Shown piece after piece: positions 35,301 to 43,769 of a stretch of 50,434 bases of DNA (position 1 is the stretch's first letter; each line of letters begins with the position of its first letter). The stretch is from Promethearchaeota archaeon. Lineage in GTDB: Archaea; Asgardarchaeota; Lokiarchaeia; Sigyniarchaeales; SOKP01. The translations under genes and the position numbers were made by a program. The DNA lies in NCBI GenBank assembly GCA_016930515.1, contig JAFGGO010000106.1, positions 1 through 50,434 on the forward strand. The letters are read 5' to 3'. The notes below the pieces were generated by a model that saw only the letters and a list, made by a program, of their open reading frames with translations, was not told the origin of the DNA and searched no databases.

Positions 35301-36671
35301 CTCACGCTCTCCACGGGATTAACATTGCACGAATACGACCCTAGCGACTCCACGCCCGACGAATTGCCAAAAAAACCAACGAATCAGAAATATTACACCT
35401 CGGTCTATTACGGGAGAACGCTAAACATTACCATGAGGTATTTTGACTCGAGTTCCAGTTCAACTTTAACTCCAGACACATATACATATTATTGGGAAGA
35501 CGATTCGGGAATTATGTCCGGTTCACTCGTTCAAGACCATGCTCATTCAGGGTATTGGGTTCTCTCTTTTGATAGCTCTCTATCAAGTATATCTAAAGAA
35601 TATTCTGTTCGAGTAACCATTGGACTCCAAAATCATACCAGAAAAACTAATTACGAGTTTTTCATTACGGTAAATCAAAAACACACGACACTTAACGGTT
35701 CTGCCACTCCAATCTACACTTTAAGAGAAGATGTTTGGGTAAGAGACGATAAAATAATTTACTTTGAATACAACGATTCTGACGACGATCAAAGGCTTGG
35801 ATCGTTAAACACGAATACTGTATATTGGTACAAGCAAGGCGAAAATGGTACCGACACGGTATTTCCTTCAACCGTCTTGGTTGAAACGACAGACAAATTA
35901 CACGCGCTCGATTTAAGCACGGGAGATCTATCGGTTGGGGTGTACATAATTCAGATAACGATCAGCAAGAATCAATACGAATACAAGTCTATCGCCCTGA
36001 CATTATACATTAACAAAAGACCAATTCATACGGGTTACGAAGATATCTTCAAAACGATAGATCAAGGAGCATCCTTTAGGATAACATTAAATTTAACAGA
36101 TACATCAAATAATTCCGTTCCAATTACAAATGCAATGATATACATTACAGGGTCCTTTGGGAATTTGAGCTTCACGGAAACCCAAACGCCCGGTATATAT
36201 TACCTTGACTTTCCAACATCGAGATACGACACTTTCTTCCAACCCATAACCATTAGGGGTACGATATACATGGAAAAAGAACTTCACGAAACTACAGAGA
36301 TTAGCGTTGTATTGACAATCGAAATGCCTAAAGTTGGTGGCATTCCTACATTCTATCTCATCATGATAATAGGGGCCGTGGTTGCGGTTGCAGGAAGCTT
36401 GGGAGCTTATAGATGGGTTCAATTATCGAGAATTCCAAAATTTGTCAAGAAAAACAAGGTGCTCCGAAAGACTATCAATAACAAGGGAACGATCTCGGAA
36501 TCTGACATGTATCCTCCGAAAGAGCAAGCGATAGCGAAACTCTTGGGAAACCGATGGGACAAAATTGGCATCTCTCTTGAAGATGTGCTGGGAGTTGGAC
36601 GGCAGAAAGGCAAGAAATTGCTCAATAAAGCGGAGGATTCCACTACAGACAAGGATGGAGGTGAGTCGTAA
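32397..36671 (+). CDS. Giant surface protein: DUF2341, LamG-like and beta-sandwich domains, one C-terminal TM helix
   Basis: 1424 residues. A signal peptide (STILIGLILISSLLSIS) is followed by a DUF2341 domain (about 55-165, WRKCLSITNPGTYNLIDNW... FGN). A concanavalin/LamG-like domain comes next (about 170-405, LMWLKFDESSG, AACVWFKTS..., WERALSPGEIDWLANYYD). A long series of Ig-like/carboxypeptidase-regulatory beta-sandwich segments contains two related units with NTVYWYKQGENGT and NTVFWYKQGIYN. Many N-x-S/T sequons suggest N-glycosylation. One TM helix (about 1314-1340) leads to a cytosolic tail of about 80 residues, basic then acidic. It is a type I receptor or adhesin. Its stop overlaps the next start, coupling it to a cytosolic protein. 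Confidence 0.88.
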   Translation: MKYKNMKLNSTILIGLILISSLLSISMPTNFNNKENEIKDEDQFIEDILNTNAIGEDPWWNSSFQWRKCLSITNPGTYNLIDNWVYLTIDLSDSDYVGRIQSNGMDLRIVENGVVRDYWVEVNHPSSGMLTIWFEANSTAGETDYDTYMYFGNNTITSRGSTHVSENPGGLMWLKFDESSGTTASDYMGNYDATLVGSPVFVTDAAQGSHSLDFDGTGDYGYISKSYNAANAVPEMTACVWFKTSFTAPPSSTTYDSSNWAFLDFDRSEYWNFYIRGDNGKISYSTTSTSGGTDDFDSNTDSLNDGAWHFACVVYDGSDKIIYIGGNEDARLPASSAHNGYGLGTGTLRYGIIGDGSEADAYPPTATSERNDIYYDGQMDDLRYWERALSPGEIDWLANYYDMSITPLSLTEKSATVTVVVKDIDGRRVPGAEVQLWNGSEVVNVSGFTSLTTDSNGEVEFSGVSFGSYNMTVNYTISYDSTVWEEIVYDSRTITGGEFSFVGLIVTETIHANLWTIDFDINDLDGDPLYLGYIVVNSSDVVMANLTLNSAGTAQFRWLYNSEGYNYSIYYFNRDIAIQPSTGTLIKWGTATYGTISEIYDVISNAVSPYPETYVVDKTNFVPGSSLGVSGAQKAVEIHLNCENMNDNITRISTAYYQPSVNPKDIIDEFPEATSASIEYLPLDDGVSVYGFQFIVSGENLTTCTGTITLNITYTHMEQVTVNLTKLTITVIDNVYWDAIPGMDIRVEINGTTDVVVDKGLSYGLETDSDGVARGKINANTVFWYKQGIYNISVWPIPSLMYQVLVNDTSDPSQIPPGDPQLNGYEFNLTSASWIILEAKIDSANDQTLFEDYTVYRESNPDVEISNVTWGENFTVFANLTYTNDGGNSWNPDDNVNTIIYCTVKSTLAGNPVLFVRIMSFDGDGGYSIEFNSSILSAGTSSKSYIFELTGKKVNYRRPDPVSFSLTILTLSTGLTLHEYDPSDSTPDELPKKPTNQKYYTSVYYGRTLNITMRYFDSSSSSTLTPDTYTYYWEDDSGIMSGSLVQDHAHSGYWVLSFDSSLSSISKEYSVRVTIGLQNHTRKTNYEFFITVNQKHTTLNGSATPIYTLREDVWVRDDKIIYFEYNDSDDDQRLGSLNTNTVYWYKQGENGTDTVFPSTVLVETTDKLHALDLSTGDLSVGVYIIQITISKNQYEYKSIALTLYINKRPIHTGYEDIFKTIDQGASFRITLNLTDTSNNSVPITNAMIYITGSFGNLSFTETQTPGIYYLDFPTSRYDTFFQPITIRGTIYMEKELHETTEISVVLTIEMPKVGGIPTFYLIMIIGAVVAVAGSLGAYRWVQLSRIPKFVKKNKVLRKTINNKGTISESDMYPPKEQAIAKLLGNRWDKIGISLEDVLGVGRQKGKKLLNKAEDSTTDKDGGES

Positions 36672-37813
36672 TGCCAGTGGGACTAGTTGTAATGAAATGG
36701 GACGAACGGGTTGGAACCGAAATCACCGCGAAATATCCAGACGAGATTAATGTCACGGATAAAACGCTCATGCAAGTATACAGCACGCACGAATATAGCG
36801 GCGAGTCGGGCATGATCAGCCTTATGGTAGGATCCTTGAACATCGCATCCTATTACACGGGACCAGATAAGGGATATTATATCCTCCTGCTTCTAAACCT
36901 GGACGACGACCCGGACGCTTACGAAGGCGGACTTGCAGACGCCTCGAGAGTCATCCTTCAATACATTGACAACGACACGATCGAGGACCAAATAGCGAAC
37001 CTGTTCCGCCGCATATCGGTGTATCCCACGCTGAACAACGAGCAACAGCTCGCCATCACCTACCAAGACGAAATCAAGCGCATGATCGTCAATCGTCTCA
37101 GGGAAGAAGGCGTGGTCACCAAATCTGAACTGATGGTCTGGTTAAAAGACAAGTACAAGGCGGGATTCGTCGATTTGGACGCAATCTTGATCGAACTCAT
37201 CAAGCGAGAGATAATAAAAGAGGCTTCGGTAAAAGGCATGCCTTCCGAATTAATCTTTCTCACGAACGATGTGGTAACCATCAGAACGCCACCTCTAAGC
37301 TTGATAGAAGCTCCTGCCGAGAAAGGATTACCAACTGCGCTTGCGGACGATTACATGACAGAAGTGAAAAAGTTCTTTCAATCGTATCGTCCGTCCGAAG
37401 AAGATAGCTTGAAGATGATCGAAATCTTGAACGACCCGCAAGTATACGAGACCATGAGATTGCTCAGGACCGCGATCGTCACGAAAAGTGATCTCGAAAA
37501 ACTCAAGAAGAAAGGAGTGGACGACGTGGACGATGTCCTCAAAAAACTTTGGGACGCGAAAACGATCCAAGTATTTCGGGACGACAAGAACAACGAGTAT
37601 TACGCCCTGTTAAGCGATTTCTACCTCAACCTCATCTTTCCGAAGTATATGTTCAGCGTTATAAAGAAGGACTACGAGCAAAAATCGAAGTCCAACCAAG
37701 TTCTCGTGGAGTACCTTAAAGTGCTCGAAGACGCCTACCTCACTAAGAAAGCGGGTAAGAAGAAAGCAGTGAAAAGGAAATTACCAACCATTCGATTGAA
37801 GCTAAAGAAATAA
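36671..37813 (+). CDS. Cytosolic longin-like plus winged-helix protein coupled to the surface receptor
   Basis: 380 residues. The N-terminal 115 residues have a longin/profilin-like feel (MPVGLVVMKWDERVGTEITAKYP, GMISLMVGSLNIASYYTGPDKGYYILLLLNL, ADASRVILQYI). Two winged-helix-like regions follow (about 120-200: RMIVNRLREEGVVTKSELMVWLKDKY; about 225-330: DPQVYETMRLLRTAIVTKSDLEKLKKKGV). The Lys-rich C-terminus ends KLPTIRLKLKK. ATG overlaps the TAA of the surface-protein gene (TAATG), so stoichiometric synthesis is likely. It probably binds the receptor tail and passes a signal to DNA, RNA or a GTPase, but that is inference. This gene has noticeably higher G+C than its neighbours. Confidence 0.75.
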   Translation: MPVGLVVMKWDERVGTEITAKYPDEINVTDKTLMQVYSTHEYSGESGMISLMVGSLNIASYYTGPDKGYYILLLLNLDDDPDAYEGGLADASRVILQYIDNDTIEDQIANLFRRISVYPTLNNEQQLAITYQDEIKRMIVNRLREEGVVTKSELMVWLKDKYKAGFVDLDAILIELIKREIIKEASVKGMPSELIFLTNDVVTIRTPPLSLIEAPAEKGLPTALADDYMTEVKKFFQSYRPSEEDSLKMIEILNDPQVYETMRLLRTAIVTKSDLEKLKKKGVDDVDDVLKKLWDAKTIQVFRDDKNNEYYALLSDFYLNLIFPKYMFSVIKKDYEQKSKSNQVLVEYLKVLEDAYLTKKAGKKKAVKRKLPTIRLKLKK

Positions 37814-37876
37814 TATTCATTTTTTTAAATTTTTTTATACCTTTTTTTTAATATTTTAAAGTCATATTCCAGTAGT

Positions 37877-38824
37877 TTAAAAAAAAATTCGATTATTTGT
37901 TGTTTTAACTAAGAAGGGATATTTTTCGGGATCTATATCTTGTGCCACTTGATTTCCTTGCAAATCTAAACATTTGAGATTCGTTAAAGATTTTAAATGT
38001 TCTATTTCATTAGAATCTGATATAGAATTATTGGATAAGTTGATATTCTTAAGGGAGGGGATCAGATTAATGAGGTCAAGGTTTGAAATATGATTGTTCG
38101 ATAAATCGAGATATTCAAGGGAACGAAATGCAAGTATTTCCGAAATTTCGGATAAATCTTGAATGTTATTTCTAAATTCCGCCTTCCATCCCCTTACTTC
38201 GAACTCAATATCTGATAAATCTAGTTCGAGGAGGCGAGCATTTTTTAATTCGTAGTGAACGCTGAAAAAGCGTTTTTTAAGAGAATCCAACGCCTTGTAA
38301 TTTAAAAATATATCAGCTAGTTCTCCAGTGGTAAAATTCTCAATTCTTTGCGATCTCATCATCGATTTTAATTGATTCTTGAATAAATTACGAGAGGTGG
38401 TGCTTTTTCCTTTAAATAGCTTGATTTTAAGGATTTTTTTTATTTCTTGAACTAAAAGTTTTTTAGCAATCTCTTCTCCAATCAATTGCATGATATCGAC
38501 GATTAATATTAAGCAAGGAATGTTATTTTCGTGCTCTAATGCCCACTTAATTAGAGGAAGAGATTTCTGAACGAAACATTCTTTCATGATTTTCAACACG
38601 CATTCTCGAAGTTTATGGTTGTTTTCTGACACATAAGTATTTTCAAGGAATTTAAAAGAAATATTACCTCGATTTCCAATTTTTTTCAAGAATTGAAGGC
38701 TTTCAAGCCTAATCGCGTCGTTTTCTCCTTGTTCAACCAAGGAAACGAGCAAATTAACTGCCGAAGCGGGTGTAATATTATTATTGCTAAAGTCACTATA
38801 TATTGTTCCAGGGGAATATACCAT
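37877..38824 (-). CDS. HEAT-like/LRR protein A
   Basis: 315 residues. An N-terminal alpha-solenoid of HEAT-like helices (about 10-150: ASAVNLLVSLVEQGENDAIRLESLQFLKKIG...; WALEHENNIPCLILIVDIM) is followed by a linker conserved in the family (KALDSLKKRFFSVHYELKNARLLELDLSD). About three leucine-rich repeats follow (LEYLDLSNNHISNLDLINLIPSLKNINLSNNSIS, LKCLDLQGNQV). There is no signal or TM. Such modules bind proteins. The closest relatives are the next gene and those at 48.3-50.4 kb. It is probably cytosolic. Confidence 0.85.
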   Translation of the reverse strand: MVYSPGTIYSDFSNNNITPASAVNLLVSLVEQGENDAIRLESLQFLKKIGNRGNISFKFLENTYVSENNHKLRECVLKIMKECFVQKSLPLIKWALEHENNIPCLILIVDIMQLIGEEIAKKLLVQEIKKILKIKLFKGKSTTSRNLFKNQLKSMMRSQRIENFTTGELADIFLNYKALDSLKKRFFSVHYELKNARLLELDLSDIEFEVRGWKAEFRNNIQDLSEISEILAFRSLEYLDLSNNHISNLDLINLIPSLKNINLSNNSISDSNEIEHLKSLTNLKCLDLQGNQVAQDIDPEKYPFLVKTTNNRIFF

Positions 38825-38879
38825 TAATAAATAAATAACGCACTTATCTGATATTTTTATCGTTTATAAAATAAATAAA

Positions 38880-39830
38880 CTAAAGAAATTGATATTGAGT
38901 AATTACCTCGATATCTCCAAAGACGCCATCTTCCAAAATATTTACTATTTCGTTACCACTCAGGTTTAAAGATCTTAATCCCTTGATTCTTGTTAAATAA
39001 TTAACGCTATCAATATGTTCTATTTTATTGTTAGCTAAATTGAGTTTAATCAATTTTGGAAGGCATTCCAAACCCTTAAGATCAGTTAATCGGTTATTTG
39101 ATAAATTCAGGGATTTTAATTGTTTCAGGTTAGACAATCCCGTAATATCTGAAATACTTTCAACAAAGTTGGGGTCTTGATGCATCCAAAGGTTCATATT
39201 CCACCCAATTTCCGAAAGATCCAATTCCGTGACAAGAGCGTTTTCCAATTCGTATCGAACAATCGAAAATTTGTTAATTAGTGCTTCAATCGTCATGTAA
39301 TTTATGAGGATTTCTGATAGCGCTTTAGAAGTTATGTTATTAGAATTGTATTCACGAACTACTTTTTTTATGGCTTTTTGATAACCTAGAAACTGATTTT
39401 GTAATTCAGTATCAGTATATATTTTTTCGCTTGATAGCGCTAAAGCGTTAATAATCGCCTTTTTTGCACTGTCATGGTTTATCTCGGACATTAATAGAAT
39501 TAGGTTAATTAATAAATCGTAATCTGTTTCATTGGAGAGCGCCCAATTGATTAAATTAACCGCTTGAAAGGAAAAAATCGATTTTAAAGCGTTTGCAGAA
39601 GCAATTCTCACATTTATATTACTATCGGAGAGCATTAAATTCTCAAGAGTAAAAAAAGCTTTTTTATCGTCTCTCAATGCTATTTTTTCCATGATTTTAA
39701 CGCATTTTACTCTAATTTCTTGAACGAGACTATTTTCTATCAAAGATTCAAGCAAGTTAAGAACTGTATTTCTGTCTAGTCGTCCATCTTGATATTCGCG
39801 ATATAAAGAGTCGGGATCGAAATTTGTCAT
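38880..39830 (-). CDS. HEAT-like/LRR protein B
   Basis: 316 residues with the same order as the neighbouring HEAT-like/LRR gene. The N-terminal solenoid includes NTVLNLLESLIENSLVQEIRVKCVKIMEKIALRDDKKAFFTLENLM and SLNWALSN-like ends. The linker (NYMTIEALINKFSIVRYELENALVTELDLSEIGW) comes next. About four LRRs follow (LKSLNLSNNRLTDLKGLECLPKLIKLNLANNKIEHI, LRSLNLSGNEIVNI). It is 55 bases upstream of protein A, so the two are likely one transcript. Divergence is mainly in solenoid length and repeat number. Confidence 0.85.
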   Translation of the reverse strand: MTNFDPDSLYREYQDGRLDRNTVLNLLESLIENSLVQEIRVKCVKIMEKIALRDDKKAFFTLENLMLSDSNINVRIASANALKSIFSFQAVNLINWALSNETDYDLLINLILLMSEINHDSAKKAIINALALSSEKIYTDTELQNQFLGYQKAIKKVVREYNSNNITSKALSEILINYMTIEALINKFSIVRYELENALVTELDLSEIGWNMNLWMHQDPNFVESISDITGLSNLKQLKSLNLSNNRLTDLKGLECLPKLIKLNLANNKIEHIDSVNYLTRIKGLRSLNLSGNEIVNILEDGVFGDIEVITQYQFL

Positions 39831-39864
39831 TACTTTTATTTTATGTTAGCATTGCTTAAAAATA

Positions 39865-39990
39865 TCACAAATTGGCGAAAGGAAAGGCTTTCTTCGCAAT
39901 ACTTCGAAGTTCATTGTATTCCTCGTGTTCCAATACATAATCTTTCGAAAATAATTCCTTGATCTCTTCGTCATCAAAAATGTTTCTCCC
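39865..39990 (-). other. Short open stretch, possible gene remnant
   Basis: On the minus strand a frame without a standard start reads about 40 residues of protein-like sequence, with NIFDDEEIKELF, VLEHEEYNELRS and IAKKAFPFANL then TGA. A GGGAG sits just before it, but the nearest ATG is in another frame. It could be a remnant of a larger gene or a small protein with an unusual start. I do not recognise it. Confidence 0.3.
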
Positions 39991-40069
39991 TTATAATTTA
40001 ATGATTTAGTATATTTAGATCTTTAATATAAATATGTTTGGTAGAAAAGTGGAATTATTCTAAAATAAT

Positions 40070-41222
40070 TTAAAAAAATTCTCTAGATTCCTTGAACTTT
40101 TTAGCCATTGTCGTCTTGAGTTGGTTAAAGGGTTTTAAATTACCCGAGAACGGATGTTTGATAGCACTTTTAAGTAAAGGCTCCAATTGAGCTTCCATCT
40201 TTTCTAACTTGCCCAAGTTTCCTTCTGAAAGTAAGGAGGCATAATAGTCGTTTTGTAGTTTTTTAAAGGTAAGAAATCGATAGTTTTGAAAACCAAGCTT
40301 TACGGCAATCCACCTAGGGGTTGCACCAGTATTTCCTAAGGTGTTAGCTGCAATTGCTTCGATCTTTGCCGTGAGCATGGATTCCTTCATTTCTTGGATC
40401 TCTTCGGGACTATCGAAATTCCCAGGAAACTCAACATGAAGCTCGTCTCCAAATAATAACGAAATAACACCAATAGAACGGGAAGATAATCCAAAGTAAT
40501 GTACTTTAAGCTTATTTTCGACATAAGGTATCTCTTGATCAGAGAACACATCTTGGATCTTGGTATATTCTCTAAGAATAAATTTCAAGATGCTATTGAA
40601 TTTTAGAGTTATTTGGTGTTTCTCGTATTTGGTAAGATCATCGATTTTTTTATCTCTAACAAGGTCCATGAAATATTTGTGCATTTGTTCTAAAATCCAA
40701 GAAGCTTTCTTGTCAGGAAAAATACCATATACGAGAAATATTATATCATTCTTAACAAGGAATAAGATCTTTTCAGTTTCATGAGTCTTTTCTGATATTA
40801 ATGTCATTTTATCAAGCTCGCCCCCTAAAATGCTGGTTGCGATAAAATCTAGGTTGTTTGTGAGCTCTAAAAAATAGATATATTTGTCGCTATTGTGATA
40901 TAATTGCGTGCGGTTTACAGAAGTAATCCCAAGGAGCTTGATGTATTCGTTTTTTGATAATGCAATAAAATCGGACTCGATGCTGATGTCTTCCTCACGT
41001 TGTTTAACGCGAACCTTTCCTTGTAGTTTTTCTGCAACAGTAGAATTAGTCCCTACTTTTTGAGATAAATCCAAGTATTCTTGCTTTTGTTCGTAAAGAT
41101 CAGACAAGTAATTATTGCATCTTGGACATCTTTTATTTTTCGGAAACGGTCTTACGACATTGTATCCACAAGATTTACATGGTATTGAATCTTTCTGAAA
41201 AAAACTTGAAATGGTGACTCAT
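40070..41222 (-). CDS. Zinc-ribbon protein with apparent single-base frameshift near the N-terminus
   Basis: From TTG 41107 an intact frame of 345 residues runs to 40070. Upstream in the same frame a zinc ribbon is readable (CKSCGYNVVRPFPKN then KRCPRC), but no start codon precedes it. The natural ATG at 41220-41222 reads MSHHFKFF in another frame. Removing one base from the seven-T run at 41198-41204 joins the two as MSHHFKFFQKDSIPCKSC. The body has no recognised domain; it is mixed alpha/beta, with YIYFLELTNNLDFIATSILGG, a helical middle and IAANTLGNTGATPRWIAVKLGF. Frameshift, assembly error or unusual start are all possible. Confidence 0.65.
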
Positions 41223-41286
41223 CTTGCCTTAGAAATTAATATATAAGAAATATAGGTTTAAAAGTTTTAAATATTTATATTCTGCG

Positions 41287-42375
41287 TTATAAATATTCCG
41301 CCGCTATCTCCTTAAAAGCTTCGAGGAACTTGTCGTTTTCGTATTTAGTTCCGATGGAAACTCTTAAGTAATTATAGAGTCCCGTCTTGCTGAAATGTCG
41401 AACTAGTATTTTTTTCTTTTCCTTTAGATCCCATAAGAACTTTAAAGTTATGGACTTGTCTTCAAATTTTACTAAAACAAAATTAGCATCTGAAGGTAAT
41501 ACGCTCACACCATTGTAAGAGTTCAATACATCTGTTAACCTCTTTCTTTCCGATACGATAAGCTTGTTTTGCTCCATTAACTTTTTTCTGTGTTTGATAC
41601 AAGATATCGCCGCAACTTGGGCGATCATATTCGCATTATAAGGTAATTTCACGTTATTCATTAGTTTAATGATATCTTTATCAGCTAAAGCGTATCCAAA
41701 GCGTAAAGACGCTAAAGAAAATGTCTTGGAAAAAGTACGCGCCACGATTAGATTGTCTGCCTGTTTTAACAAGGGTAAACTCGTCTTTTCAGAAAAATCG
41801 GCGTATGTTTCGTCTACAACAACGATACCGGGAAAATTCTTACAGATTTTTAATATAGAATCGTTATCAAAAGATTTCCCGTTAGGATTATTCGGTGAAT
41901 TAATGAACATTACCTTTCCTTTTGCGTTAAATGCGGGTTCTGGGAGGGAGAAATCCTCGTTCAGCTTGATTTCATTGATTTTTGCCCCGTATAAGGATGC
42001 AAGCACGCTATACATGCCGTAAGAAGGGTAGAAAAATACAACTTCGTCACCAGGGTCAACGAATACTTTAAAAATCGTATCCAAGACTTCGTCGCAACCA
42101 TTTCCTACGAAAACAGTATTTCTATCTGTCAAGGTATCTTTTTCGATTAATAATGCTGATACGATTAACTTTCTTACTTCAAACGCAGTTGGGTCAGGAT
42201 ATTTTCTTAACCTATCGTTAATGGCGTTTTTAATGTCCCCAAGAATTTCTGGAAGAGGAGGAAAGGCGTTTTCATTAGTATTTAGTTTAATCCATCCATC
42301 TCCAGTAGGTTGTTCGCCAGGTTCGTAAGGAGAATATTTTTTTAATGGTTCTCTTATTAAATTGTTTAAATCCAT
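41287..42375 (-). CDS. hisC: Histidinol-phosphate aminotransferase
   Basis: 362 residues from ATG 42373-42375 (GTG 42384 is also open). PLP enzyme of fold type I that makes L-histidinol phosphate from imidazole-acetol phosphate. Features are KLNTNENAFPP, FVGNGCDEVLD, INSPNNPNGK, VVVDETYADF, and the Schiff-base Lys in RTFSKTFSLASLRFGYA, ending with NYLRVSIGT. It is last in the minus-strand hisG-hisD-hisC operon, 60 bases after hisD. Length is normal for the family. Confidence 0.96.
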   Translation of the reverse strand: MDLNNLIREPLKKYSPYEPGEQPTGDGWIKLNTNENAFPPLPEILGDIKNAINDRLRKYPDPTAFEVRKLIVSALLIEKDTLTDRNTVFVGNGCDEVLDTIFKVFVDPGDEVVFFYPSYGMYSVLASLYGAKINEIKLNEDFSLPEPAFNAKGKVMFINSPNNPNGKSFDNDSILKICKNFPGIVVVDETYADFSEKTSLPLLKQADNLIVARTFSKTFSLASLRFGYALADKDIIKLMNNVKLPYNANMIAQVAAISCIKHRKKLMEQNKLIVSERKRLTDVLNSYNGVSVLPSDANFVLVKFEDKSITLKFLWDLKEKKKILVRHFSKTGLYNYLRVSIGTKYENDKFLEAFKEIAAEYL

Positions 42376-42435
42376 TTTACGCACTCATTTTTATAACTAA
42401 TAATAATAAGTTATATTAGATTCTAATTTAAGTTT

Positions 42436-43758
42436 TCACTTCGAATCTACCGAATTATCATCCTTGAGTCGCTCTTCAATAGATTCTTTGTGGCCAATCA
42501 ACCCTTCAAATTGAGCAAGTATTGTTGCAGAGGTACTCAGTTGCTTTAAACCTTCCTTATTGCACTCTAAAACATCAATTATTTTTAAAAACTCGAGGGT
42601 ATTTAATCCCGAATACTTTTTAGCGTTTCCGCCTGTAGGTAGCACGTGATTCGTCCCCGCAGAATAATCTCCTAACGGTACTGGTGAAAATGGACCTAAA
42701 AAAATCGCTCCCGCATTGATAATTTTCTCAAGTAAAGAGCGTGGCTTTTGCGTCATTATCTGCAAGTGTTCGGGAGCAATTATGTTGCTAATTCGCACGC
42801 AATCGTCTAAATCCAATGCTTTTATCAATAAAGAATTATTTTCCAATGCAGATTCAATTATTTGCTTTCTATTAGAGCGTTGGACAAGTGGTAAAATATT
42901 TTGATTTATGGTTTCAAGGAGCTCAGAAGAAGGCGAAACGACGATACCAATATTATCAGGATCGTGTTCTACTTGAGAAATAAGGTCCAACATCACATAA
43001 TTGATGTTTGTGGTTTTATCTGCAATGATCAAGATTTCTGATGGTCCTGCGGGCGTGTCAATGGCAACAACATTTGAAACGAGTTGCTTACAGGCGTTAA
43101 CCCACTTATTTCCAGGACCGACGATCTTTTGAACGGAAGGTATGGTTTCGGTTCCATAGGCCATTGCTGCGATAGCTTGAGCGCCCCCCACCTTGTAGAT
43201 CTTTTTTATTCCGAACTCGTTAGCGGCAACGAGAATGGCGGGGGAAATATTACCATTTGGTTGAGGTGGAGAGCAAAGAATGATATCTTTTACTCCTGCT
43301 ACTAGTGCGGGACTTGCTGTCATTAATACCGTGCTTGGATATATAGCTCTCCCACCTGGGACATAAATTCCTACAGATTCAATAGGGCGATAGATCTGTC
43401 CTGCATTAATTCCATTATCAATAACGATAGACCAATCATCTCTTTTTTGGGCTTGATGGAAAGTAAAAAGATTATTTTTTGCTACTCGAATAGCTTCTAT
43501 TAAAGATTGATCAACTAGATCGTATGCCCTGGAAATTTCATCGTTCCTAACAAGTATCTCCGTAGAATTTAATTTTACTTTATCAAATTTCATTGTATAC
43601 GATACAATAGCACGATCTCCTTCTTGTTTAACGCGGGTAATTATTTCTTCTACATCAGATCTTATTTCCTCTATCTGTAGAGTCGTGCGCGGGATGTAAT
43701 TGGAAATTGTTTGTTCTGAAATATCTTCAGAAGATACTATTTTTAAGAAATTCTCCAC
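42436..43758 (-). CDS. hisD: Histidinol dehydrogenase
   Basis: 440 residues, full length. It oxidises histidinol to histidine in two NAD-dependent steps. Features seen are YVPGGRAIYPSTVLM, GAQAIAAMAYGT, KIVGPGNKWV, VAIDTPAGPSEILIIAD, SQVEHDPDN, and the metal/substrate end APEHLQIMT...GDYSAGTNHVLPTGGNAKKYSGL. The GTG start at 43756-43758 is 12 bases after hisG ends. The short C-terminal tail (KESIEERLKDDNSVDSK) is charged and variable. Operon context and sequence make the call firm. Confidence 0.97.
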   Translation of the reverse strand: MENFLKIVSSEDISEQTISNYIPRTTLQIEEIRSDVEEIITRVKQEGDRAIVSYTMKFDKVKLNSTEILVRNDEISRAYDLVDQSLIEAIRVAKNNLFTFHQAQKRDDWSIVIDNGINAGQIYRPIESVGIYVPGGRAIYPSTVLMTASPALVAGVKDIILCSPPQPNGNISPAILVAANEFGIKKIYKVGGAQAIAAMAYGTETIPSVQKIVGPGNKWVNACKQLVSNVVAIDTPAGPSEILIIADKTTNINYVMLDLISQVEHDPDNIGIVVSPSSELLETINQNILPLVQRSNRKQIIESALENNSLLIKALDLDDCVRISNIIAPEHLQIMTQKPRSLLEKIINAGAIFLGPFSPVPLGDYSAGTNHVLPTGGNAKKYSGLNTLEFLKIIDVLECNKEGLKQLSTSATILAQFEGLIGHKESIEERLKDDNSVDSK

Positions 43759-43769
43759 CTCCAGAGCGT

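Noticed and set aside
32397..36671. Possible fusion of several genes in the surface-protein frame
   Set aside because: One signal peptide, one TM helix and continuous beta-sandwich composition indicate one long protein.
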